From NCBI RefSeq assembly GCF_003671765.1, contig NZ_QPIB01000008.1, positions 186,001 through 250,000 on the forward strand: a DNA stretch of 64,000 nt, read 5' to 3'. Positions 54,951-64,000 of this stretch are shown here, piece after piece. A program made the position numbers and the translations under genes. How positions within the stretch are numbered: the stretch's first letter is position 1; each line of letters starts with the position of its first letter. The DNA comes from Xenophilus sp. E41 (lineage in GTDB: Bacteria > Pseudomonadota > Gammaproteobacteria > Burkholderiales > Burkholderiaceae_C). The notes beneath the pieces are model-generated. The model was not told where the DNA came from, made no database searches, and worked only from the letters and a program-made list of their open reading frames with translations.

Positions 54951-56636
54951 TCAGAGGACGATGCGGCGGTAGTCCGCCAGCAGCTGGCCCAGGAACGCGT
55001 TGAAACGCGCGGCCGCGGCGCCATCGATGACGCGGTGGTCGTACGACAGCGACAGCGGCAGCACCAGGCGCGGCACGAACTGCTTGCCGTCCCACACCGG
55101 CTTCATCTGGCCCTTCGACAGGCCCAGGATGGCGACTTCGGGTGCGTTGATGATCGGCGTGAAGTGCGTGCCGCCGATACCGCCCAGCGAGCTGATCGAG
55201 AAGCAGCCGCCCTGCATGTCGGCCGAGCCGAGCTTGCCGTCGCGCGCCTTCTTGGCGAGCTCGCCCATCTCCTGGCTGATCTGGATGATGCCCTTCTTGT
55301 CCGCGTCCTTGAGCACCGGCACCACCAGGCCGTTGGGCGTGTCCGCCGCGAAGCCGATGTTGAAGTACTGCTTGTAGACGAGCGTGTCGCCGTCCAGGCT
55401 GGTGTTGAACTCGGGGAATTTCTTCAGTGCCGCGACCACCGCCTTGATGACGAAGGCCAGCATGGTCACCTTGACGCCCGACTTCTCGTTCTCCTTGTTG
55501 GTGGAGACGCGGAAGGCCTCCAGCTCGGTGATGTCGGCCTCGTCGTTGTTGGTGACGTGCGGGATCATCACCCAGTTGCGGTGCAGGTTGGCGCCGCTGA
55601 GCTTCTTGATGCGCGAGAGGTCCTTGCGCTCCACCGTGCCGAACTTGGTGAAGTCCACCTTCGGCCAGGGAATGAGGCCCAGCGCCGCGCCGTCGGCGCC
55701 GCCACCGCCGGCCGGCGCCTTGGCAGCCGAGGCCCTGGTCTGCGTGGCGCCGCTCATCACGGCCTTGGTGAAGGCCTGGACGTCGGCTTCGGTGATGCGG
55801 CCCTTGGGACCGGAACCCTTGACCTCTTCCAGCGGCACGCCGAGCTCGCGCGCGAACTTGCGCACCGAGGGCGAGGCATGCGGCAGGCTGCCGGTGGGCG
55901 CCTTGGTCGGGTCGTGCGCGGGTGCGGCCGCCGCGGGCGCCGCAGCAGCGGGCGCGGGTGCGGGCGACGTGGCCGATGCGACGGGCGCAGGCGCCGCGGC
56001 GGCGGCAGCTGCCGGCGCCGGTGCGGGCGCTGCCGAGCCCCCTGCCCCTTCGAGCACGGCGATCAGGTCGCCGATGTTGACCGTGTCGCCGACCTTGACC
56101 TTCAGCTCCTTGAGCGTGCCGGCCGCGGACGACGGGATCTCCATCGACGCCTTGTCCGACTCGACGGTGATGAGCGACTGCTCTTCCTTGATGGTGTCGC
56201 CGGGCTTGACGAGGACCTCGATCACGGCGACGTCCTTGAAGTCGCCGATGTCGGGCACCTTGACCTCGACCGGGCCGACAGCAGCGCTTGCTCCTGAATT
56301 CGTAGCAGGCTGCGCAGGCGCAGCGGGCGCTGCAGCCGCTTTCGGCTCGGAAGCCGGTGCCGCCGCAGGGGCCGGTGCGGGTGCCGCGGCGCCCGCCCCT
56401 TCGGCCTCGAGGACCAGCACGACCGAGCCCTCGCTCACCTTCGAGCCGACGTCGACCTTCAGTTCCTTCACCACGCCGGCGGCGGACGACGGAATCTCCA
56501 TCGAGGCCTTGTCCGACTCGACCGTGATCAGCGACTGTTCGGCCTTGACCGTGTCGCCCACCTTCACCAGCACCTCGATCACCGCGACTTCGTCGAAATC
56601 GCCGATGTCCGGCACCTTCACTTCAATGGCTGCCAT
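54951..56636 (-). CDS. aceF: Pyruvate dehydrogenase E2 (dihydrolipoamide acetyltransferase)
   Basis: A 561-residue E2 with two lipoyl domains (Lys43 and Lys162, both in [13 protein letters not shown]), Ala/Pro linkers, a subunit-binding domain ([20 protein letters not shown]) and a catalytic domain ending [15 protein letters not shown]. It passes acetyl groups from E1 to CoA. The linker between the two lipoyl domains (residues 97-116) is encoded by a dispersed repeat copy. The stop lies 22 bases from the HslV-like gene, so cotranscription is expected. Confidence 0.96.
   Translation of the reverse strand: MAAIEVKVPDIGDFDEVAVIEVLVKVGDTVKAEQSLITVESDKASMEIPSSAAGVVKELKVDVGSKVSEGSVVLVLEAEGAGAAAPAPAPAAAPASEPKAAAAPAAPAQPATNSGASAAVGPVEVKVPDIGDFKDVAVIEVLVKPGDTIKEEQSLITVESDKASMEIPSSAAGTLKELKVKVGDTVNIGDLIAVLEGAGGSAAPAPAPAAAAAAAPAPVASATSPAPAPAAAAPAAAAPAHDPTKAPTGSLPHASPSVRKFARELGVPLEEVKGSGPKGRITEADVQAFTKAVMSGATQTRASAAKAPAGGGGADGAALGLIPWPKVDFTKFGTVERKDLSRIKKLSGANLHRNWVMIPHVTNNDEADITELEAFRVSTNKENEKSGVKVTMLAFVIKAVVAALKKFPEFNTSLDGDTLVYKQYFNIGFAADTPNGLVVPVLKDADKKGIIQISQEMGELAKKARDGKLGSADMQGGCFSISSLGGIGGTHFTPIINAPEVAILGLSKGQMKPVWDGKQFVPRLVLPLSLSYDHRVIDGAAAARFNAFLGQLLADYRRIVL
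56290..56352. repeat. Dispersed repeat, copy 7 (in frame in the aceF interlipoyl linker)
   Basis: TGCTCCTGAATTCGTAGCAG, then GCTGCGCAGG, then GCGGGCGCTGCAGCCGCTTT. The block order matches copies 1, 2 and 4. In frame it gives [16 protein letters not shown], similar to the rluB and ybbA repeat-coded peptides. Confidence 0.7.
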
Positions 56637-56680
56637 GTTCTGTGTCTCCCGCCGCTAGGCGTGTGTGTTCTGGTTGTTGG

Positions 56681-59398
56681 TTACGCGTAGAGCGGGTTGA
56701 TCTTGTCGGCCTTGATGGCGTACTTCTTGATCGCTTCGGCGACCTTGGTCGCGGGCACCGCGCCGTCGTCGGCCAGCGCACGCAGCGCGGCGACCACGAT
56801 GTAGTGGCGGTTGATCTCGAAGTGCTCGCGCAGCTTGCTGCGGAAGTCGCTGCGGCCGAAGCCGTCGGTGCCCAGCACGCGGTAGCTGCGGCCCTTGGGG
56901 ATGAAGGGACGGATCTGCTCGGCGTAGGCCTTCATGTAGTCGGTCGAGGCGACGACGGGACCGGTCGTGCCGCCCAGCTGCTGCGCCACGAAGGGCACGC
57001 GCTGCTCGTCGGTCGGGTGCAGCAGGTTCCAGCGGTCGACGTCCTGGCCGTCGCGCGCCAGCTCGTTGAAGCTCGGGCAGCTCCACACGCTCGCGGCCAC
57101 GCCCCAGTCCTTCTCGAGCAGCTCCTGGGCAAAGAAGGATTCGCGCAGGATGGTGCCGCTGCCCAGCAGCTGCACCGTGGGCACGTTCTTGCCCTTGATG
57201 GCCGGCGCCTGCTTGCTCAGGTACATGCCCTTGATGATCTGCTCCTCGGTGCCGGGCTGCAGGCCGGGCATCGCGTAGTTCTCGTTGAGCAGCGTGAGGT
57301 AGTAGTAGACGTTCTCCTGCTTCTCGACCATGCGCTTCAGGCCGTGGTGCAGGATGACGCCGACCTCGTGCGCGAAGGTGGGGTCGTAGCTCACGCAGTT
57401 CGGGATCGTGCCCGCGAGGATGTGGCTGTGGCCGTCCTCGTGCTGCAGGCCTTCGCCGTTGAGCGTGGTGCGACCCGAGGTGCCGCCCAGCAGGAAGCCG
57501 CGGGCCTGCATGTCGCCGGCCGCCCAGGCCAGATCGCCGATGCGCTGGAAGCCGAACATCGAGTAGTACACGTAGAACGGCACCATGATGCGGTTGTTCG
57601 TGCTGTAGCTCGTGGCCGCCGCGATCCAGCTGGCCATGCCGCCGGCTTCGTTGATGCCTTCCTGCAGGATCTGGCCGGCCTTGTCTTCCTTGTAGTACAT
57701 GACCTGGTCCTTGTCGACCGGGGTGTACTGCTGACCGTGCGGGTTGTAGATACCGACCTGGCGGAACAGGCCTTCCATACCGAAGGTGCGGGCCTCGTCC
57801 ACCAGGATGGGCACGACGCGCGGGCCCAGGGCCTGGTCTCGCAGCAACTGCGTGAGGAAGCGCACGTAGGCCTGCGTGGTGCTGATCTCGCGGCCCTCGG
57901 CCGTGGGCTCGAGCACCGCCTTGAAGGTCTCGAGCGCGGGCACGGTGAAGCTCTCGTCGGCCTTCACGCGGCGGTGCGGCAGGTAGCCGCCCAGGGCCTT
58001 GCGGCGCTCGTGCAGGTACTTCATCTCCGGCGTGTCGTCGGCCGGCTTGTAGAAGGGCAGCTCGGCGACCTGGCTGTCCGGGATCGGGATGTTGAAGCGG
58101 TCGCGGAAGACCTTGATGTCCTCGTCGCTGAGCTTCTTGGTCTGGTGGACGGTGTTCTTGCCTTCGCCGATCTTGCCCATGCCGAAGCCCTTGACGGTCT
58201 TCACGAGCAGCACGGTGGGCTGGCCCTCATGGTTCTGCGCGGCGTGGAAGGCGGCATACACCTTCTGCGAGTCGTGGCCGCCGCGCTGCAGATTCCAGAT
58301 CTCGTCGTCCGTCATGTTCTCGACCATCTTGGCCGTGCGCGGGTCGCGGCCGAAGAAGTGCTTGCGGACGTAGGCGCCGTCGTTGGCCTTCATGGCCTGG
58401 TAGTCGCCGTCGTTGGTCTTCATCATGAGCTCGCGCAGGGCGCCGTCATGGTCCTTGGCGAGCAGCGCGTCCCAGCCCTTGCCCCAGATCAGCTTGATGA
58501 CGTTCCAGCCCGAGCCGCGGAATTCGCCTTCGAGCTCCTGGATGATCTTGCCGTTGCCGCGCACCGGGCCGTCCAGGCGCTGCAGGTTGCAGTTGATGAC
58601 GAAGATCAGGTTGTCGAGGTTCTCGCGCGCAGCGAGGCCGATGGCGCCCAGCGATTCGACCTCGTCCATCTCGCCGTCGCCGCAGAAGACCCAGACCTTG
58701 CGGTTGGCGGTGTCGGCGATGCCGCGGGCATGCAGGTACTTCAGGAAGCGCGCCTGGTAGATGGCCATCAGCGGGCCCAGGCCCATCGACACCGTCGGGA
58801 ACTGCCAGAACTCGGGCATCAGCTTCGGGTGCGGGTAGCTCGACAGGCCCTTGCCGTCGACTTCCTGGCGGAAGTTCAGCAGTTGCTCTTCGGTCAGGCG
58901 CCCTTCGAGGTAGGCGCGGGCGTAGATGCCGGGCGAGACGTGGCCCTGGATGTAAAGCAGGTCGCCACCGTGCTTCTCGCTCTCGGCCTGCCAGAAGTGG
59001 TTGAAGCCGGCGCCGAACATGCTGGCCAGCGATGCGAAGGAGCCGATGTGGCCGCCCAGGTCGCCGCCTTCGGGCGGGTGGTGGCGGTTGGCCTTGACCA
59101 CCATCGCCATGGCGTTCCAGCGCATGTAGGCGCGCAGGCGCTGCTCGATCTCGAGGTTGCCGGGGCTGCGCGCCTCCATCTCGGGCTCGATGGTGTTCAC
59201 GTAGCCGGTGTTGGCCGAGAACGGCATGTCCACGCTGTTCTGGCGCGCGTGCTCGAGCAGCTCTTCCAGCAGGAAGTGGGCGCGTGCTGGGCCTTCGGCC
59301 TGGATGACGGCGGAGAGGGCATCCCTCCACTCCTTGGTTTCCTGCGTGTCCGCGTCGTTCGCAGCCGCGCCGAAGTGGTTCTCGGGATTCGCCGACAT
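56681..59398 (-). CDS. aceE: Pyruvate dehydrogenase E1 component (homodimeric AceE)
   Basis: A 905-residue thiamine-diphosphate enzyme that decarboxylates pyruvate and acetylates the lipoyl groups of E2. FCGDGEMDEVESLGAI and the NCNLQRLDG segment form the ThDP/Mg motif. GHIGSFASLASMFGAGFNHF is a conserved N-terminal region. AAGDMQARGFLLGGTSGRTT lies in the pyrimidine-binding part. It heads the operon, after a very good AAGGAGACACAGG ribosome site. The gap to the divergent kinase gene (59,399-59,587) holds AT-rich promoter-like DNA; I could not fix -35/-10 elements with confidence. Confidence 0.97.
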   Translation of the reverse strand: MSANPENHFGAAANDADTQETKEWRDALSAVIQAEGPARAHFLLEELLEHARQNSVDMPFSANTGYVNTIEPEMEARSPGNLEIEQRLRAYMRWNAMAMVVKANRHHPPEGGDLGGHIGSFASLASMFGAGFNHFWQAESEKHGGDLLYIQGHVSPGIYARAYLEGRLTEEQLLNFRQEVDGKGLSSYPHPKLMPEFWQFPTVSMGLGPLMAIYQARFLKYLHARGIADTANRKVWVFCGDGEMDEVESLGAIGLAARENLDNLIFVINCNLQRLDGPVRGNGKIIQELEGEFRGSGWNVIKLIWGKGWDALLAKDHDGALRELMMKTNDGDYQAMKANDGAYVRKHFFGRDPRTAKMVENMTDDEIWNLQRGGHDSQKVYAAFHAAQNHEGQPTVLLVKTVKGFGMGKIGEGKNTVHQTKKLSDEDIKVFRDRFNIPIPDSQVAELPFYKPADDTPEMKYLHERRKALGGYLPHRRVKADESFTVPALETFKAVLEPTAEGREISTTQAYVRFLTQLLRDQALGPRVVPILVDEARTFGMEGLFRQVGIYNPHGQQYTPVDKDQVMYYKEDKAGQILQEGINEAGGMASWIAAATSYSTNNRIMVPFYVYYSMFGFQRIGDLAWAAGDMQARGFLLGGTSGRTTLNGEGLQHEDGHSHILAGTIPNCVSYDPTFAHEVGVILHHGLKRMVEKQENVYYYLTLLNENYAMPGLQPGTEEQIIKGMYLSKQAPAIKGKNVPTVQLLGSGTILRESFFAQELLEKDWGVAASVWSCPSFNELARDGQDVDRWNLLHPTDEQRVPFVAQQLGGTTGPVVASTDYMKAYAEQIRPFIPKGRSYRVLGTDGFGRSDFRSKLREHFEINRHYIVVAALRALADDGAVPATKVAEAIKKYAIKADKINPLYA

Positions 59399-59587
59399 CC
59401 TGTGTCTCCTTGATGTGTGTGGGCAGTAATTTAGTGCCGCTTCCTGCGGCCGCGGCAGTGTCTCACAAAAAATTGCTCATTCCAAATGGTGCGTATTGAT
59501 TTCTTTATGTGAAATATTCGGCAGGCTTGCCATCGCGCATCAGGGTCTCGATCCACGTTGCGGAAGCCGACCCTCTACACTGGAACG

Positions 59588-62128
59588 ATGTCCGTCCCCA
59601 GCCTGCCCGTCACCCGCGATGCGGTCCCCGCTTCGCCCTTGTCGTGGTGGCGCAGGTGGTGGCGCCGGCAGACGCCGGTGATCCAGGACAGCGTCGCCAT
59701 GCTGATGCCCCTGGTGGCGGTTCTGCTGTTCCTCGCCGCGCTGGTGGCGGCGTTCTATTACCTGCGCGCCGAGGAAATGGAACGCGAGCAGGAATCCGTG
59801 AAGCGCGACGTCGAATACGCGCAGCAGCGCCTTCGCCTGCGCCTGCTCGAGCGGCAGGAACAGCTGATGCGCCTGGCGCGCGATGCCGGCAACCGCGAGA
59901 TCGACCCCAACGAGTTCGCCAGCCGCGCCGAGTCGCTGGTGAGCCAGTACCCCGAGCTCCAGGTGATCAGCTGGATCGACGACCGCCGTGCCGTACGTGC
60001 CAGCTATGCGGCGCCCAGCGTCCACCCCTCGCAACAGCATCCGCAGGGCGAAGTCCTGCGCCCCGGCGAGATCGAGAGCAACTACGCGCTCGCGCGCGAG
60101 CTGCGCCAGCCGGTGTTCTCGCAGCCGGGCGCCGGCCGCGAGCCGCCCTCCATGCTGCAACTGCACATCCCCCTGTACGACCAGGGGCTGTTCGCGGGGG
60201 TAGTGCTTGGCGAGTTCTCCATCGACGGCCTGCTGCGCTACGGCGTGCCGCCGGAGGTGTCGGCCCGCTACGCGGTGGCCCTGCTCGACGGCAAGGACGG
60301 CCTGCTGGCCGGCAACACCGTGAATCCGCGCGACGGCGCGGCGGTGCGCCTGCTGCCGTGGGCGGAACACACCAACCAGTTCGAAGTGCCCGTCTCCCCG
60401 GTGGGCAACGGGCTGGTGCTGCGCGCGCAGGCGTACCGCACCTCGCAGGGCTTGGTCGGCAATGGCCTGTTCTGGCTGGTCGCGGCGCTCAGCGTGCTCA
60501 CGAGCTGGACGCTGATCGGCATGTGGGGCCACACCCGCCGCCGGCTGGCGGCGCAGCAGGCGCTGGTGGCCGAGACCAACTTCCGGCGCGCCATGGAGAA
60601 CTCGATGCTCACCGGCATGCGGGTGCTCGACCTCTCGGGGCGCATCACCTATGTGAATGCCGCCTTCTGCGCGATGACCGGCTGGAGCGAGCAGGAACTG
60701 GTCGGCCAGACGCCGCCCTTCCCCTACTGGCTCGAAGCCGACCACGAGATCATGAGCGAGCGGCTCGAGGAAGAAATCCACGGCCGGTCGCTGCCTGGCG
60801 GCTTCCAGGTGCGCGTCAAGCGCAAGAACGGCAGCGTCTTCAACGCCCGCCTGTACGTCTCGCCGCTGATCGATGCGCACGGCCACCAGGCCGGCTGGAT
60901 GACCTCGATGACCGACATCACCGAGCCCACCCGCATCCGCGAGCAGCTGTCGGCCTCGTACGAGCGCTTCACCACCGTGCTCGAAGCCCTCGATGCCTCG
61001 GTGTCGGTCGCGCCGCTGGGCAGCCAGGAACTGCTGTTCGCCAACAAGATGTACCGCTCCTGGTTCGGCTCCGACACCGAAGGGCACCTCGACATGGTGG
61101 CGCAGGCGGGCGTGCCGAACACGCCGGCGCAGGACTCCGCCTTCGACGACGTCGACGCGCTGGCCGGACTTCCGGTGGACACGCTCACCGCCGCGCAGGC
61201 GGCCAACAACGAGATCTTCCTGCCCGAATTGGGCAAATGGCTGGAGGTGCGCTCGCGCTACCTCACCTGGGTCGACGGCCGTCTGGCGCAACTGGTGATC
61301 GCCACCGACATCACGCCGCGCCGCGACGCCGAGGAGCAGGCCGCTGCCCAGGCCGACAAGGCCCAGGCCGCCAGCCGCCTGATCACCATGGGCGAGATGG
61401 CCTCCAGCGTGGCGCACGAGCTCAACCAGCCGCTGACGGCCATCAGCAACTACTGCAACGGGATGGCCTCGCGCATCCGCAGCCACCAGATCGACGAGGA
61501 GGCGCTGCTGGCCGCGCTGGACAAGACCTCCAAGCAGGCGCAGCGCGCGGGCCAGATCATCCAGCGCATCCGCACCTTCGTGAAGCGCAGCGAGCCCAAC
61601 CGCACGCCGGCCGAGGTGTCGACGATGGTGAGCGAGGCCGTCGAGCTGGCCGGCATCGAGCTGCGCCGGCGCAACGTGCGCCTGAACCACTACGTCGCCG
61701 CGCGCCTGCCCATCCTGCGCGTGGACCGCATCCTGATCGAGCAGGTGCTGGTCAACCTGATGAAGAACGCGGCCGAGTCGATCGACCTGGCCGACCGGCC
61801 GGTGGCGCGCCGCAGCGTGGAGCTGCGGGTGGTGCCGAAGGTGGTCGATGGCCACAACGCCGTCGAGTTCTCGGTCCAGGACACAGGCATGGGCCTGGCA
61901 CCGGAGGTCATGGAGCGGCTGTACGAGGCCTTCTTCTCCACCAAGCCCGAGGGCATGGGCATCGGGCTCAACCTGTGCCGGACGATCGTGGAATCCCACC
62001 GCGGCCGGATGCAGGCGGAGAACCTCTACAATGGTCCGGATGTGGTCGGATGCCGTTTTTCCTTCTGGATTCCGGTGTCCGGCGCTATCGATTCCGTAGC
62101 AAGCGACGAGGCAAAGGTACCTGCATGA
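59588..62128 (+). CDS. PAS-domain sensor histidine kinase with periplasmic sensor (DctB/FixL-like)
   Basis: An 846-residue kinase with membrane span 1 (about 37-58), a periplasmic region of about 240 residues resembling a double-Cache sensor, span 2 (about 298-316), a PAS domain (ENSMLTGMRVLDLSGRITYV) and a possible second one. These lead to the HisKA box SVAHELNQPLTAISNYC with phospho-acceptor His610 and the ATPase domain (N box LVNLMKNAAESI, G boxes DTGMGLAP and GMGIGLNLC). ATG 59588 is preferred over TTG 59558. Its stop overlaps the response-regulator start (ATGA). It is divergent from aceE, which suggests control of pyruvate metabolism. Confidence 0.9.
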   Translation: MSVPSLPVTRDAVPASPLSWWRRWWRRQTPVIQDSVAMLMPLVAVLLFLAALVAAFYYLRAEEMEREQESVKRDVEYAQQRLRLRLLERQEQLMRLARDAGNREIDPNEFASRAESLVSQYPELQVISWIDDRRAVRASYAAPSVHPSQQHPQGEVLRPGEIESNYALARELRQPVFSQPGAGREPPSMLQLHIPLYDQGLFAGVVLGEFSIDGLLRYGVPPEVSARYAVALLDGKDGLLAGNTVNPRDGAAVRLLPWAEHTNQFEVPVSPVGNGLVLRAQAYRTSQGLVGNGLFWLVAALSVLTSWTLIGMWGHTRRRLAAQQALVAETNFRRAMENSMLTGMRVLDLSGRITYVNAAFCAMTGWSEQELVGQTPPFPYWLEADHEIMSERLEEEIHGRSLPGGFQVRVKRKNGSVFNARLYVSPLIDAHGHQAGWMTSMTDITEPTRIREQLSASYERFTTVLEALDASVSVAPLGSQELLFANKMYRSWFGSDTEGHLDMVAQAGVPNTPAQDSAFDDVDALAGLPVDTLTAAQAANNEIFLPELGKWLEVRSRYLTWVDGRLAQLVIATDITPRRDAEEQAAAQADKAQAASRLITMGEMASSVAHELNQPLTAISNYCNGMASRIRSHQIDEEALLAALDKTSKQAQRAGQIIQRIRTFVKRSEPNRTPAEVSTMVSEAVELAGIELRRRNVRLNHYVAARLPILRVDRILIEQVLVNLMKNAAESIDLADRPVARRSVELRVVPKVVDGHNAVEFSVQDTGMGLAPEVMERLYEAFFSTKPEGMGIGLNLCRTIVESHRGRMQAENLYNGPDVVGCRFSFWIPVSGAIDSVASDEAKVPA

Positions 62129-62769
62129 GTTTGATCCCCAAGAAAGGCACGGTCTATGTGGTGGATGACGACGAAGCGGTGCGCGACTCGCTGCAATGGC
62201 TGCTCGAAGGCAAGGACTACCGCGTCCGCTGCTTCGATTCCGCCGAGTCCTTCCTGTCCCGCTACGACCCGCGCGAAGTCGCCTGCCTGATCGTCGACAT
62301 CCGCATGGGCGGCATGACCGGCCTGGAACTGCAGGACAAGCTCATCGAGCGCAAGTCCCCCCTGCCGATCGTGGTCATCACCGGCCACGGTGACGTGCCG
62401 ATGGCGGTCGACTCGATGAAGAAGGGCGCCATGGACTTCATCCAGAAGCCCTTCAACGAGGAGGCCCTGGTCACGCTCGTCGAACGCATGCTCGACCATG
62501 CCCGCAGCGCTTTCGCGCAGCACCAGCAGTCGGCCAGCCGCGATGCGCTGCTGTCCAAGCTCACCGGCCGCGAGGCGCAGGTGCTCGAGCGCATCGTCGC
62601 CGGTCGCCTGAACAAGCAGATCGCCGACGACCTGGGCATCAGCATCAAGACGGTGGAGGCGCACCGCGCCAACATCATGGAAAAGCTCAACGCCAACACC
62701 GTGGCCGACCTGCTGAAGATCGCGCTGGGCCAGACGCCCGCCCCTGCTGCCAAGGCCGCGACACCCTGA
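62125..62769 (+). CDS. FixJ/NarL-family response regulator
   Basis: A 214-residue regulator. The receiver domain (1-125) has the acidic pair in VVDDDEAV, phospho-acceptor Asp58 (CLIVDIRMGG) and Lys108 (FIQKPF). The C-terminal LuxR-type helix-turn-helix is LTGREAQVLERIVAGRLNKQ, then SIKTVEAHRANIMEKL. The ATG overlaps the kinase stop by four bases, so the pair is one coupled two-component system. DNA targets unknown; the divergent aceE operon is the first candidate. Confidence 0.93.
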   Translation: MSLIPKKGTVYVVDDDEAVRDSLQWLLEGKDYRVRCFDSAESFLSRYDPREVACLIVDIRMGGMTGLELQDKLIERKSPLPIVVITGHGDVPMAVDSMKKGAMDFIQKPFNEEALVTLVERMLDHARSAFAQHQQSASRDALLSKLTGREAQVLERIVAGRLNKQIADDLGISIKTVEAHRANIMEKLNANTVADLLKIALGQTPAPAAKAATP

Positions 62770-62770
62770 C

Positions 62771-62826
62771 GCTACACATTTCATAGCTACGAGCGCCCGC
62801 CCCACCTGCGTGAGCGGGCGTTTTCA
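62771..62826 (+). terminator. Terminator made from dispersed repeat copy 8
   Basis: GCTACACATTTCATAGCTAC carries the repeat dyad, then CGCCCGC (62794-62800) pairs with GCGGGCG (62814-62820) and is followed by TTTTC. It lies between the response regulator and folD and looks like a repeat copy that works as a rho-independent terminator. Confidence 0.75.
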
Positions 62827-62853
62827 TTTGCAAGATTCAGAAAGCCCCTCGCC

Positions 62854-63705
62854 ATGACCGCCCAGCTCATCGACGGCAACGCCCTCGCCCGCCAGATCCG
62901 CGCCGACGTCTCCGGCCGCACCGCCGCCCTCAAGGCGCGCGGCATCCAGCCCACGCTGGCCATCGTGCTCGTGGGTGACGACCCGGCCAGCCAGGTCTAC
63001 GTGAAGCACAAGGTCAACGACAGCAGCGAGACCGGCCTGGTCGCGAATCTCGAGCGCTACCCGGCCGACATGGCCGAGGCCGACCTGCTGGCCCGCATCC
63101 ACGCGCTGAACGACGACCCGGCCGTGCACGGCATCCTGGTGCAGCTGCCGCTGCCGAAGCACATGGACAGCCACCAGGTGATCGAGGCCATCTCGCCCGC
63201 CAAGGACGTCGACGGCTTCCACGTCGCCAGCGCCGGCGCACTGATGGTCGGCCAGCCGGGCTTCTGGCCCTGCACGCCGCACGGCTGCATGAAGATGCTC
63301 GAATCGATCGGCTACGACCTGCGCGGCAAGCACGCTGTGGTCATCGGCCGCAGCAACATCGTGGGCAAGCCCATGGCCATGATGCTGCTGGCGCAGAACG
63401 CCACCGTCACCATCTGCCACAGCGCCACGGCCGACCTGGGCGCCATGACGCGGCAGGCCGACGTCGTGGTCGCGGCCGTCGGCAAGGTGAATCTGCTCAC
63501 GGCCGACATGGTCAAGCCGGGCGCGGTGGTCATCGACGTGGGCATGAACCGCAACGCCGAAGGCAAGCTCTGCGGCGACGTGGACTTCGCCGGCGTGAAG
63601 GAGGTGGCGGGCTGGATCACGCCCGTGCCCGGCGGCGTCGGCCCGATGACGCGCGCCATGCTGCTGGCCAACACCCTCGAGGCCGCGGAACGCGCGGCCG
63701 GCTGA
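62854..63705 (+). CDS. folD: Methylenetetrahydrofolate dehydrogenase / cyclohydrolase
   Basis: A 283-residue bifunctional enzyme that interconverts 5,10-methylene- and 10-formyl-tetrahydrofolate with NADP. It has the catalytic Tyr-Lys region ([17 protein letters not shown]), the signature [14 protein letters not shown], the NADP loop [18 protein letters not shown] and the C-terminal [15 protein letters not shown]. Complete, with a normal length for the family. It is the first gene after a terminator and so has its own promoter or relies on readthrough. Confidence 0.97.
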   Translation: MTAQLIDGNALARQIRADVSGRTAALKARGIQPTLAIVLVGDDPASQVYVKHKVNDSSETGLVANLERYPADMAEADLLARIHALNDDPAVHGILVQLPLPKHMDSHQVIEAISPAKDVDGFHVASAGALMVGQPGFWPCTPHGCMKMLESIGYDLRGKHAVVIGRSNIVGKPMAMMLLAQNATVTICHSATADLGAMTRQADVVVAAVGKVNLLTADMVKPGAVVIDVGMNRNAEGKLCGDVDFAGVKEVAGWITPVPGGVGPMTRAMLLANTLEAAERAAG

Positions 63706-63797
63706 CGCGCTCCAACGGGCCACCATAGCGCGCCTCGATCGGCGCCATGCAAACGCCGGCGACTTGAAGCCACCCGCCTCGCCACAAAATGCCATTC

Positions 63798-64000
63798 ATG
63801 ACCAATCCGCTGCTCGACTTCGACGACCTGCCCCTTTTCGACCAGATCCGCCCGGAGCATGTCGCGCCGGCGGTCGACGTGCTGCTCAAGCAGGCCGAGG
63901 TCGCGCTCGAGGAAGTCACCGCGCCCGAATTCCCGGCCCGGTGGGATGCCATCGCCAAGGTGCTCGACGTCGCCACAGAGCGCTTCTCGCGCGCCTGGGG
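63798..64000 (+). CDS. prlC: M3-family oligopeptidase A (PrlC/OpdA), 5' end only
   Basis: The first 67 codons are present; the gene runs off the right edge. The N-terminus MTNPLLDFDDLPLFDQIRPE, then HVAPAVDVLLKQAE, is the oligopeptidase A start. The metalloprotease HExxH site would lie far beyond the window. An in-frame ATG three codons earlier (63789) is an alternative. Family members degrade signal-peptide fragments and short peptides in the cytoplasm. The 92 bases after folD hold no gene. Confidence 0.82.
   Translation, partial: MTNPLLDFDDLPLFDQIRPEHVAPAVDVLLKQAEVALEEVTAPEFPARWDAIAKVLDVATERFSRAW

Overview
The window is a GC-rich, gene-dense chromosomal segment of a betaproteobacterium. 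Gene content, gene order and protein sequences point to Burkholderiales, family Comamonadaceae (Variovorax/Acidovorax-like). That placement is from memory of related genomes; no database search was run. I see no rRNA or tRNA genes, insertion sequences, prophage or CRISPR array. Almost all of the window looks like core chromosome, with one accessory catabolic patch at about 42.8-48.6 kb.

Layout. 0-2.1 kb: a VOC-family protein and a ketopantoate-reductase-like enzyme read leftward, divergent from a LysR regulator with a GCAAT-repeat operator region between them. 2.1-8.7 kb: rlmB, an odd membrane-anchored tandem L7/L12-like protein with a coupled microprotein, a YbbA-type ABC ATPase divergent from a TesA-type esterase, a PLP lyase, an alpha/beta hydrolase and a phosphoribosyltransferase. 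8.8-28.9 kb: a long leftward housekeeping block in an order conserved in Burkholderiales (rluD, scpB, rluB, ndk, rlmN, pilF, rodZ, ispG, hisS, yfgM, bamB, der, hfq, hflX, hflK, hflC, DUF2065, hisZ, purA). bamD is divergent from rluD. 29.9-34.8 kb: dinG, a DUF465 protein, a PP2C phosphatase, a secreted coiled-coil protein and zapE. 34.9-40.6 kb: the 2-oxoglutarate dehydrogenase operon (odhA, odhB, lpdA). 40.8-42.7 kb: propionyl-CoA synthetase. 42.8-48.6 kb: a GntR-controlled cluster with a Bug/TctC binding protein, a FAD oxidoreductase, an isochorismatase-like hydrolase and an HpaB-superfamily flavoprotein. 48.6-52.4 kb: a hydrolase, a soluble PQQ-type sugar dehydrogenase, an NlpC/P60 hydrolase and an rRNA-type methyltransferase. 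52.4-59.4 kb: the pyruvate dehydrogenase operon (aceE, aceF, an HslV-like Ntn-hydrolase, lipoyl-fused lpdA). It is divergent from a PAS histidine kinase and a FixJ-type response regulator. folD and the 5' end of an M3 oligopeptidase gene close the window.

Functionally, the window joins central carbon metabolism (both 2-oxoacid dehydrogenase complexes, each with its own E3), envelope assembly (bamB, bamD, pilF, rodZ), membrane protein quality control (hflKC), ribosome and rRNA maturation (rlmB, rlmN, rluB, rluD, der, hflX) and chromosome maintenance (scpB, dinG).

The two observations I consider most worth following are these. First, a dispersed palindromic repeat of about 60 bp occurs at least eight times. 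It lies both between genes and in frame inside ybbA, rluB, aceF, prpE and bamB, and in one place appears to act as a terminator. Second, an HslV/proteasome-fold protein sits inside the pyruvate dehydrogenase operon, with N-terminal Thr1 and Asp17 kept but Asp at the position of the usual catalytic Lys33.
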